NCBI GenBank assembly: GCA_013400115.1
Contig: VXBP01000409.1
Coordinates: 520,536-584,535 of the forward strand
Reading direction: 5' to 3'
Length of the DNA stretch: 64,000 nt
From: Rhinopomastus cyanomelas
Lineage: Eukaryota > Chordata > Aves > Bucerotiformes > Rhinopomastidae
In this document: positions 43,598 through 53,800 of the stretch, piece after piece
Layout: each line of letters begins with the position of its first letter
Position numbering within the stretch: position 1 is the first letter of the stretch
The notes under the pieces: generated by a model
Told to the model about the DNA's origin: nothing
Database searches by the model: none
The model's input: the letters and a program-made list of their open reading frames with translations, nothing else
Translations under genes and position numbers: made by a program

Positions 43598-43667
43598 CCC
43601 TGCTCTGGCGGGGAGGGTTGGACTTGGATGATCTTTCGAGGCCCCTTCCAGCCTGTTACATTCTGTC
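43598..43667 (+). mobile_element. CR1 3' tail of the 5S-CR1 chimera
   Basis: 'ccctgctctggcggggaggg', 'gatgatctttcgaggcccct' and 'gttacattctgt' form the last 70 nt of the common CR1 family, joined directly to the 5S 3' end. Confidence 0.85.
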
Positions 43668-43762
43668 AGCCCATTGGTACTGTCTGTTCTGGGAGCAGTG
43701 AAGAGCAGTGGGAGCACTTGTTTATTACAGAGTGGAACATGCCTTTCATTGCTGGGTGGTTG

Positions 43763-44018
43763 ATCACAGAATCACAAAACATTAGAGATGGGAAGGAACC
43801 TCAAAAGATCATCCAGTCCAATCCCCCTACCACAGCAGGATCACCTAGGTCCAGTCGCACAGGAACATAACCAGGTAGGTTTTAAACCTCTCCAGAGAAG
43901 GAGACTCGACAGCCTGCCTGGGTGGACCCTTCCAGTGCTTTGTCACCCTCACCATGAAGAAGTTTGAAGAACTTTGTGTTTCAGCTTATACCCATTGCCC
44001 CTTGTCCCATCATTAGAT
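43763..44018 (-). mobile_element. Antisense CR1 3' fragment
   Basis: 'atcacaaaacattagagatg' to 'ccttgtcccatcattagatg', with a small deletion near 43965. Confidence 0.92.
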
Positions 44019-44129
44019 GTGTGGAATGTGGTGGAGCTCACTCTTCTTCTAGAGCAGGTCTCTTAAATGTTCACCGTACCATCTAAAGAAAACACAAGTC
44101 CTACAAAAGGGCCTTAACAGATAAGTTTT

Positions 44130-44212
44130 TACAAGATGGGACACACTCTAGCAGGGGGATTGGACTACATGATCTTTTGAGGTCCCTTCCAATCCCTAAT
44201 GATTCGATGATT
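44130..44212 (+). mobile_element. Short CR1 3' tail
   Basis: 'ctagcagggggattggacta' to 'tccctaatgattcgatgatt'. Confidence 0.85.
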
Positions 44213-44887
44213 AAAATTCTCTCAGCAGTTGTAAATGAACACTGGAGAGCGGAATCGGTGTAGACGTCGCTTTTAATATTGTCCATGTGCTATCTTTCAT
44301 CAGTTAATAAGAAGTGTTCTGTAGCGACAGCCAAGGGCTCTCAGCACGGCCTATCTGTGGCCTTTCATATCCTGTCCAGGAAATTACTGTGAAGCACCAG
44401 GCTTTTGTTCTCTGGGGAGCATTGTGCTCCTTGGCAGTTTGTATAACGTGGTGTAGAACGCATCGAGGCGTTGGAACTTACACAGTCACTGCTTTAGTTC
44501 AACCGTAGTCGGCTAGTTCTAGTACTCTTGGAGCACCTACTTCACTGGGAAGTGTATTTGTCAAAAATTAATGCAGCTGTGGGAAGAGAGAGGAGAATGG
44601 CAGCTCTGCCCCAGTGCATTTCTGGTTTAGACGGTCGGCGGTGCGCGGTTCTGAGTTGTTCGGGACACGCAGCGTGTTACGAGCCTGAGGACAACTGACC
44701 AAACGCAAATACTCAAGTGCTTAGAAAAAACTTATTTAAGTGGAATTCTGGCATTTCTTAGAGTTACAGCCCTGGCTGCTAAGAAATACTACCAACCCAT
44801 TTGCCTTTTGGGTATAATTGCTGACCTTTTCTTTGTGTTAAGTGTTTGGGTGTCAAGGATGCGAAGGTGGAGCAGGGAGCAGATGCT
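44213..44887. other. Intergenic between TBC1D15 and TPH2
   Basis: No gene or repeat recognised. Confidence 0.45.
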
Positions 44888-45085
44888 GTAGAACGAGTGG
44901 AGAGGCACTGGAACAGGTTGCCCAGAGAAGTTGTGGATCCCTTGCCTTTGGAAGTGTTCAAGGCCAGGTTAGGTGGAGCCCTGGGCGACCTGGTGTAGTG
45001 GGAGGTGCCCTTGCTAATGGCAGAGGGGGTTGGAAATAGATGATCTTTAAGGTCCCTTCCAACACAGACTGTTCTGTGATTCTAT
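44888..45085 (+). mobile_element. CR1 fragment, 'gttgtggatccc' subtype
   Basis: 'ggaacaggttgcccagagaa', 'ttggaagtgttcaaggccag', 'ggtgtagtgggaggtgccc' and 'gactgttctgtgattctatt'. Same subtype as 1305-1521. Confidence 0.88.
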
Positions 45086-45364
45086 TTGGAATAGGCCGGC
45101 TTGCTCTTCCCAACAATAAGATCCAGTGCCCTTAGCAGTTTTCATCATCTGTAGCTTCATTCCTGCTGACCAGGTAGCCTTGCAAAGAGTTGCAATCAAG
45201 AGGGATCTCATGCTACTCCAAACTATTCCTAGGATGGATTTAGCCTACGCTGAGACTATGGACATTGACTGGCATTAATCAGGATTTTGATGGTTAAAAA
45301 TGCTGGGGGCTGTTGGTTCTGGTCATGTAGTTCTGCATTTGTTTTTCTTCTGTCTGAAGGCGAA

Positions 45365-45870
45365 AGGATAAAATCATTTGAGTTGGAAAAGACCTTTGGG
45401 ACCGTCAATTCCAACCATCAACCCTACTCTACAACTCTGCCTTCTCTTCTGGTCATCTGCAAACAGCCCTACCCCTTCCAAGATCCATTTAAATATTGCA
45501 ATTATTATGGTGTCTCTAAGGTAGGCGCAGTCTGGGAATGTACAGGTAGTCTCTACACGGTCGTTACTAAACACTTAGGAGTGATGGTACCTGTGGCTCT
45601 CCCATTCCCTGCACCCTTCCATTCAGCACTGAATCCACCCCTTTGTCCAGTCTATTAGTTTCATCTGGACCTGGTTTCCTTATCTTGTCTCTTGAGAGTG
45701 TTACGAGAGACCCTGCCAAATGCTTCACTACCATCAAGATGAACGACATGAGTTGCTTTACCGTGGTCCACAGGACAGTCGTGAGAGGAAATGAGATTTG
45801 CTTGCCTCAGTTTTTTTTCCAGCCAATCCATCTTGACTGTTTAATCATCTGTTATCTTCTAAGTCTTTAC
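45365..45870 (-). mobile_element. Old antisense CR1-like relic with reverse-transcriptase trace
   Basis: 45365-45435 resembles an old CR1 end ('atttgagttggaaaagacct'). The reverse strand of about 45690-45745 resembles the DFSKAFDTVSHNIL block of CR1 reverse transcriptase in degenerate form. The extent between these is uncertain. Confidence 0.4.
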
Positions 45871-46092
45871 AAATAAGTTCAGTACATACAAATGAAATTA
45901 GACTCATCCATAATTCTTCAGTCCTTCTTCCTCTACAATATCTTCTTAAAAAATGGACACAATTTTTGTCTTTACCTAGTCTTTTGTCACTTAACTATTG
46001 TCTGAGTTCTTAAAATAGTTATTAATGGCAGAGAGTTAGTGAGTGCCAAGCCATTTGCTCGGATCAGACTTACCGCAAGTATTCACAACCAC

Positions 46093-46950
46093 AGAATCAC
46101 AGAACATTAGGGATTGGAAAGGACCTCCAAAGATCATCCAGTCCAATCCCCCTGCCACAGCAGGATCNNNNNNNNNNNNNNNNNNNNNNNNNNNNNNNNN
46201 NNNNNNNNNNNNNNNNNNNNNNNNNNNNNNNNNNNNNNNNNNNNNNNNNNNNNNNNNNNNNNNNNNNNNNNNNNNNNNNNNNNNNNNNNNNNNNNNNNNN
46301 NNNNNNNNNNNNNNNNCTTCTCATATTCATGAGGAACCTCCTCTGTTCCAGCTCACACCCATTGCCCCTTGTCTTATCATTGGATGCCACCGAGCAGGGT
46401 CTGGCTCCATCCTGCTGACACCCACCCTTCACATATTTATAGACATTACTGAGATCACCCCTCAGTCTCATTTTTTCCAAGATAAAAAGACCCAGCTCCC
46501 TCAGCCTTTCCTCATCAGGCAGATGTTCTACTCCCTTCATCACCTTTGTGGCTCTGCGCTGGACTCTCTGCAGCAGCTCTGTGTCCTCCTGGTCCTGAGG
46601 GGCTCAGAACTGGACACAACACTCCAGATGTGGTCTCAGCAGGGCAGAGCAGAGGGGGAGGAGAACCTCTCTCCATCCACTAACCATCTCCTTTCTGATC
46701 CAGCCCAGGTTGCTTTTGTCCCTCTTGGCCACAAGAGGGCGACACTGCTTGCTTCTTGCTTCCTCCCGCTGTCCACCAGGACCCCCAGGTCCCTCTCTCC
46801 TCACTGCTCTCAGCCCCCAGCCTCTGCTGGTCCCTGGGATTGTTCTTGGCCTTGTTATAGTTCATTCAATTTCTCCCTGTCCAGCTCTCCAGCTTGTCCA
46901 TTTCCCACTGAAATTCAGATTCTTTCTTGGTGGGAACAAGAGAGATCCGC
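46093..46950 (-). mobile_element. Longest CR1 copy, interrupted by an assembly gap
   Basis: Antisense from 'cagaacattagggattggaa' through ORF2 C-terminal sequence (reverse strand MMKGVEHLPDEERLRELGLF) to 'gtccagctctccagcttgtc'. N run at 46168-46316. It contains a CTCF-like site at 46729-46740. Confidence 0.93.
46168..46316. other. Assembly gap (149 N)
   Basis: The unknown bases lie wholly inside a CR1 copy. By comparison with neighbouring copies about this length of CR1 is missing, so the gap size is plausible. Confidence 0.99.
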
Positions 46951-47048
46951 AGGTAAATGAAGATCATTTATTGGTGTGTATTTGTAGTACATAGCTGCAC
47001 CGGGAATCCTATTCTCATGTTGTAATCAGATGGAAGCTTTTAAGGTTG

Positions 47049-47116
47049 TGATGGAGGGGGATTGGACTAGATGATCTTTCGAGGTCCCTTCCAGTCCCTA
47101 ATGTTCTGTTATTCTT
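47049..47116 (+). mobile_element. Short CR1 3' tail
   Basis: 'ggagggggattggactagat' to 'gttctgttattcttg'. Confidence 0.85.
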
Positions 47117-47331
47117 GTGTGCAATTGGAACTACAGAAAATTTAGCCGAGTGGTTTGGAAACCCTGTAGTTTAGCGGTGTTCCCAGAGCCATGTGCCAGC
47201 TCTGTTGTACCTCAGCTAGAACAGAGGAGAAAGAAACTGTTTTCCACCCATACGTGTATGTTTTTCAATCTGTCGATACGGGAACGTCTCACCTACAAGT
47301 TACAGGTTACAGAAGAATAACTTCTGCTGTG

Positions 47332-47470
47332 TCAAGGGATTGGACTAGATGATTCTGTGATTCTATCTAGTCAAATCCTCCTGCCACAGCAGGATCACCC
47401 AGACCAAGTCACACAGGAACACATCCAGGTGCGTTTTAAACGTCTCCAGAGGAGACTCCAACACAACTTT
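47332..47470. mobile_element. Two CR1 scraps end to end in opposite orientation
   Basis: A sense tail (47332-47366, 'gggattggactagatgattc') meets an antisense piece (47367-47470, 'ctagtcaaatcctcctgcca', 'gtgcgttttaaacgtctcca'). It ends about 240 nt upstream of the TPH2 TATA box. Confidence 0.8.
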
Positions 47471-47707
47471 TCTGTGGCAGAAAAGCGGGTGGCGGTCTCC
47501 AGGGCTGCGATCGACACCGCTGCCTCCCGGCCCTGGGGGGTCCTGCGGGGCTCGGGGCGACACCGCTGCCCGCCCGGTCCCGCCCGGCGCTGGCGATGAG
47601 GCGGCTGGGGGACGCGGCGGCCGTGGGCGTCGGTGCGGCGGCGGCGGCTTCTCGTCACCGGGCGACGGGTCGCCCCTAATCGGTTTCCATCAGTCTCGGC
47701 GGGGGCC

Positions 47708-47714
47708 TATAAAA
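47708..47714 (+). promoter_or_regulatory. TPH2: TATA box of TPH2
   Basis: tataaaa in cctataaaagcgg, 61 nt upstream of the start codon. It predicts initiation near 47735-47742 and a 5' UTR of only about 30 nt. Confidence 0.75.
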
Positions 47715-47768
47715 GCGGCGGCGGCGGGGCCGGGCGGCAGAGCGCGGCGCTGCCCCGCGGCCGGCCCC

Positions 47769-47873
47769 ATGCAGCCCGCCATGATGATGTTCTCCAGCAA
47801 GTACTGGGCGCGGAGGGGCTTCTCCCTGGACTCGGCCCTGCCGGAGGAGCGGCCGGCCGTCGGCAGCCTCACC
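47769..47873 (+). CDS. TPH2: TPH2 coding exon 1
   Basis: Encodes MQPAMMMFSSKYWARRGFSL and DSALPEERPAVGSLT (1-35), phase 0, donor acc|gtgagt. The first ATG has C at -3. Met5, in gccatga, has the better context, so some initiation at Met5 is possible. I follow the mammalian start. Confidence 0.95.
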
Positions 47874-50800
47874 GTGAGTGACGGGAGCCTCCGGGCGGGG
47901 GGCCGCTGGGGCCGCGGAGCCGAGGGTCGGGTCGGGTCGGCCCGTGGGGTCGGAGCCAGGAGCCGCCCCGTCCCTCAGATGAGCTTTAGGGGCAGGTAGA
48001 TTCAGCCGTCGCAGCGGCTGATGAGAGAAACTTCCCGGTCTGGCCAGACCCTCGTAGCAGCGCGTTTGGATCCTGGTGGAGGCGTCAGCGGAAAGGCGAG
48101 ACTTCCCCCAGCAGCGACAGGCGAAGGTCCCGCGGCACCGGGCGCTGCTTCAGGTGGTTTGAGTGCGGCGAGCAGCCCTGCGGACCCGCGGTACCTTCAG
48201 AATCCGCCTTCCCGAGGCACTCGCTCACCTCGGCCGCTGCGATGGGGAACGCTTGGGCAATGTGCAGCGCCCGTAGGGTCTGCCTGGGGCTCTTCCAGGG
48301 CCGAGCAGCTGCCTGTGAGGTTTCCCAGCAAGAAGGTGCGGGAGCATTATGCTGGGGATGTGCAGCTCCTCTGCTTAAAGCCCCGTCAGGCAGTAGCAGT
48401 AGCTCTCTGTGAGCTGGGCATCAGGGTTCAACAGGTGCTTGGGTGGTTCCAGGCACAGGATGCGCTTGTCTGGGCTCACGGGTAAATTTGTTCGAATACG
48501 TGGGCTGTAATGGGGGTAAACAGTGTTAATAGCTGCTAACAACTCGGTCCAGGTGATCCCGCTGGGGCAGGGGGATTGGACTGGATAATCTTCCGAGGTC
48601 CCTTCCAGTCCCTAAGGATCAAAATGTGAGGGATCCCTATTTGCACAGCTGCTATTGACAGTATCGAGTTAAACGGGGTAAACTTGTTTAAATGGGGTAA
48701 ACTTTATATTTGAGTTATGGTCTCACTTTTGCTCTAGATATCTTTTATTCCTGAGTCCCTGTGCGTGCTCCAGATAATTAATTTGCATTAGAAAAGTTGA
48801 TCTGCTAGTGATTATTTAATTGTTTAGTGTACTAGTGAGCATCGCTGACAAAATCCGAGTTCTTGTGTATCACAGCCTGTTCTACTGGGCTCACAGCAAG
48901 TAGGTATTTTAGTTTTCAAACGTCTGAGAGAGTCTTTGAGTCATCACTTTGGATAATGCTCCCTGGGGACTATTGGGGGACAGTCCTGGAAGGTGCCAGA
49001 TGCTCTCATTTCACCAGAGGAATTGATTGCCCTGAGATTCTCAGATGCTGACTATGTGGTCCTCAGTGCAGAGCTTCCAGAAGGCAGCACACAGTGAAAA
49101 ATCATGGGTGCTATCAAAGCAGCAGCTTTGTCACTTCATGTGGAGCTTCGGTGCCTGGAAAGCACTCGGCCAAATCCCGGGCATTATTGAAGTTAAACCA
49201 GAAGTCACCTTCCACTAAATCTTCTCTGAGCAAACTTGCTACCCAGCAGAATAATATTAGCTCAATTACTAAAAATTAAACACGTTTAAACCCTTCCATA
49301 CGTCCTTCTACAAACAGAACTGCTTGTCTGGACTGTCTCTGTATAATCTAGTGACTGCTGAGACAAGATGACAGTGACTTTTGGCATGCTCAGGAACTCC
49401 TGTAAGAGTGGCTGCTTTAACCTGTGGAATTTAAAGAGTGGCTTTTGGTGAGGATTTGCATTTTAACTAGCTCTCTCTTCAATTCAGTGTGTCCTTGTAC
49501 CTTAATAAAACATCTCAGAAGATCCAGTGGGAGCTGGCTTGGTTGCTCTCGGCTCTGTGTTTAGCAGAAGGAGATATTTCAGACTGAACTTGGTCTAGCT
49601 GGTCCTGCTCTGGCAGGAGGATTGGACTGGATGATTTTCGAGGTCCCTTCCAATCCCTAATGTTCTGTGATTCTGTGAACTAGGATCAGGTCTCCTCGAT
49701 GTCATCTAGTGATGGGACAAGGGGCAATGGGCGTGAGCTGGAACAGAGGAGGTTCTACATAAATACGAGAAGGACCTTCTTCACAGTGAGGGTGACAGAG
49801 CACTGGAATGGGCTGCCCAGGGGGGTTGTGGAGTCTCCTTTTCTGGAGACATTTACAACCCACCTGGACATGTTCCTGTCTGACTTTAGGTGATTCTGCT
49901 GTGTCAGGGGGATTGGACTGGATGATCTTTCAAGGTCCCTTCAAATCCCTAATGTTCTGTGAATCTGTGAACTGGAATCAGGTAAAAAACCCCAAAGCAA
50001 TTTGATGTGAGCCTTCTGTAAGCACTAAGATGGATGTGATGCAAATACCTTGTCACTGTCAGCAATACCCATTTTTAATAAAGTATTTGCAAGAATCTGC
50101 TTCAAAAACAAAGAGGCTGAAACCTGCTATTGTTTTTGCTAAGTCTCAAAGCACTTGATGAAATCTTGTCAGATCTTTTGGATGCACAGGAAGACCCTCT
50201 GCTAAATTCCATTGTTGCAGGTGTACAGACATGATCCAAGTGGGATAAGCTGCCTATAAGGAAAAAATAAGAACAGAGATTTAACTTTGCTTTCTTCAAG
50301 TGTGGTGAGACCTGTTCAAAAGCTTAATTTTGGGGCTAGTTGCTGTAAGCTGCTTTGCAATTTACCAGAGGATAATTTAATCATCCTGGAGTAGTTGTAC
50401 ATGATCTTTGCATTTTTTTAGTGGCTATATTGTGGATAATAAAAAAGCAGTTACCATCTCACTGGAGATTCAATTTCTTTAGGAGTTATAACCTTGGGAT
50501 TGGAAAACACTGCCTACTTCTTGATAATAATGGCCAGTCATATACAGATGGTCCATAAGGGCCCTACTGTTGGCATCTCAACAAGATTTAAGGGGATAAA
50601 ACTACACTTTTTGAAAATACTGGCTGAAATGTGGGTTAAAGCAGACTTGGATCCCCAAATCACAAAACATTAGGGATTGGAAGGGACCTCAAAAGATCAT
50701 CTAGTCCAATCCCTCTTCCACAGCAGGATCCCCTAGATCCAGTCGCACAGGAACATGTCCAGGAGGGTTTTAAACTTCTCCAGAGAAGGAGACTCCACAG

Positions 50801-53800
50801 CCCCGCTGGGCAGCCCTTTCCAGTGCTCTGTCATGCTCACTGGGAGGAAGTTCCAGCTCACATCCATTGCCTCTTCACCTGTCACTAGATGCCACTGTGC
50901 AGAGCCTGGCTCCATCCTCCTGGCACCCACCCTTAACATAGTTATAAACATTAATGGGGCCACCCCTCGGTCTCCTTTTCTCCAAGCTCAAGAGACCCAG
51001 CTCCCTCAGCCTTTTCTCATCAAGGAGATATTCTACTCCCTTCATCATGATGCTGTTCTTTGTCTGCTTGTAGCTAAACAGATCAAGTTCTGGGAGGAAC
51101 GAGGAAAAGAAAGGGAATAAGGGAAATGGGAAAAGTGACTCTGTTCCCGAAGGTGGAAAGACAGCTGTGGTGTTTTCCTTGAAGAATGAAGTCGGTGGAT
51201 TGGTGCAAGCTCTCCGACTCTTCCAGGTAAAAGCCTTACACTGGGTGGACTGAGGAAGGCAGCTGAGGTCATTGTTTGTTGGTGTAAATTTAATGGACCT
51301 TGGCAGGAGGAATAGAGTGCAGTTACACTCTCCACATTGAGTTAAAAGTGACTTAAAGCAGAACTACTGTCACTAATGTAAATACAAAGTGGGTACTTGC
51401 AGTGAAAACACCTATTAATAACTGGGAAGGACTTGCCTGAAGAGTGTGCCACCAGTCTGGCCCTTCTAGCTGGCATGTGTGTATTTCATCTTTCCACAGG
51501 AGAAACACGTGAGTATGGTTCATATTGAATCACGCAGATCGAGGAGAAGGAGCTCGGAGGTGGAAATTTTTGTGGACTGTGACTGCAGCAAGAAAGAATT
51601 TAATGAACTGATCCAGTTGCTGAAGTTTCAAACTAATATCGTGTCTCTCAATCCACCAGAAAACATCTGGACTGATGAGGAAGGCAAGGCTGCTTTTCTA
51701 TCACTTTGCTTAGACACTGAGAAATGGTTTTGGACAGGTATCTCCACAGTCTAACACTCCAGTGCATTCAACTCACATTCTGTCTTCCACAGATCTTGAC
51801 TGTGTCCCTTGGTTCCCCAGGAAGATCTCTGAGCTCGACAAATGCTCGCAGAGAGTCCTGATGTATGGATCTGAGCTGGATGCAGATCACCCTGTAAGTG
51901 TAACATCAAATTGTCCTGCAGAGAACTTGCTCAGGTTAGGTACCAGTCACATAAAAAGGCTGTTGACTGCGGGTTCTGGTTACTTTTTGGAGCACGTGGT
52001 TTTCAGAAGGTGGGGATGTCGTTCTCTTCATCAGCTTCAGTGAGTTTATTTTCCTTTTCTATTGTAAGACACCCAAAAAGGAGGTTTTCCAGACACTGTA
52101 TGCACTGTTTAACAAATATGGCTCATTTTCTACTGCTTTTACCATATAATTAATTAAATGAATTATATAATGTCATGATATAACAAACTAGTTGATAGAA
52201 AGGTTTCAGACTCTGAAGATTTTAGATCTATGTGACCTTCAGTTGTGCCACAAGTAGCTCGTGGGTCAGAACTGATACCAACCCAGGTGGCAGAGAAGAA
52301 AGAACTATGAAGGAAGAATTCCTTGGGTGCTCAGGAGGTAATGATCAGATAAACTGATTAAGTTTATCGAATCATTAGATTTAGCAACATGCTCCTATTT
52401 CTGCATGAATGCAGCAGATGGAAAGGTATCACACGTTGTCTCTTGTCTTGGGTGATGGGATGCAAGCCTGTGTTTTGAGAGGGCAACTAAGCTGGTGAAG
52501 GGCCAGGAGAATAAATCTTATGAGGAAAGACTGCAAGAGCTGGGGCTCTTTAGTTTGAAGAAGAGGAGACTGAGAGGAGACCTCATCACTCCCTACAACT
52601 ACCTGAAAGGGCGTTGTGGAGAAGTTGGTGCTGGTCTCTTCTCGCAAGCAACTGGTGATAGGCACCATGTCAGTGCCAAAGGGGCACTCAAGTAGCTGTC
52701 TCCTGTCCTGTCTTCTTCACAGCTCCTCTTACAGTAGCTGTATTGCGGTGGGAGCTCAGGCACAGACTCTCAGGCTTGTGTGCACAAGCAAATGGACATC
52801 TTCATGATGTCCCTTAGCAACCCCACTTCCCTGTTACCTGCCTGTGCAGCAACCACAATAATCATCACCCCTTACGGTTCCTGGCCATCTCTACCATGTG
52901 TGAGCCCTTCCTGCACTGGGCTCACAGCTGGGAAGCGTGTTCCACGATCCTGGTTTCTGCTGTGTGCTCATTGATGACAAACCACGATCTGCCTCACCTT
53001 TCCTCAGAACAGAAAGGTCTGATGATTTTGTCCACCATGAACAGTCATTTGGCTCAAAGAGAGGCTGCAATGGCAGCTCGTTCCGGCCTTGAGTCAATGA
53101 CTGTGACAGCCCATTTGATACTGTTCCATGTTCCAAGCTGATGCCGTCATTAAATACTTGAGCGAGCCGCTGAAAATCTGCTTTCAGGTTTACAATGAGA
53201 GGAGAAGACATTTGCATGATGTCAACACGTATGTTACGTTTGGGGGAGCTCTTATAAACATAATGCAGGTGCCATTTGCTAGCTTATGCAGCATGCCAGG
53301 TGTTAGAGATGGGGGAAATAACCATTAAGTCTGTGACTGGCTGTTCAAAGGCTACTTAGGGTGCCTGCCCTGTTCCTTAGGGGTGGTGGGTACGTGCCAG
53401 AGGACCGGAGAGAATGGCCCCATTACTGAACCATGTATAACCCTGACCTGCTGTGTATTTGCTAGTGATCTCAGTTTCAGTACTTGTGACAGGCTTTTAA
53501 ATCCCCTGTGCTGTCTTCCCTTGCTTTTCAGCTCCTGCACCGCCTGCAGCCGAGCAACTCGGCGCTTGTGTCAAAAGGTATTAAGCAAACGAGGAGGCTC
53601 ACGTAGGTTACAACAACTTTATGACAGTCAAAAAGCTTTTCTGTGTAGGAGTGGAGGCCTGAAGGTTTTCTGCAGTCCTCTGACATCCTCCCTTATTCTG
53701 CCCCAGCAGCACAGGTTTGATTATGGGACATTAAAGTGTCTTCTGAGTTTTCCACGAGCTTGTACAAATATTTCACATTGAAATTCACATCTTCATTCTC

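Larger units (their letters stand above)
47480..48340 (+). promoter_or_regulatory. TPH2: GC-rich promoter region of TPH2
   Basis: CpG-dense block around TPH2 exon 1 that, unlike the other two genes here, has a good TATA box. Its left edge abuts CR1 sequence. No REST/NRSE-like element was recognised by eye. Confidence 0.7.

Noticed and set aside
51684..51754. Reading TPH2 exon 3 straight on as a normal exon to a GT donor at 51738
   Set aside because: It would insert 18 residues (GKAAFLSLCLDTEKWFWT) absent from known TPH proteins. The GC donor at 51684 restores the conserved sequence, so the longer form is kept only as an alternative.
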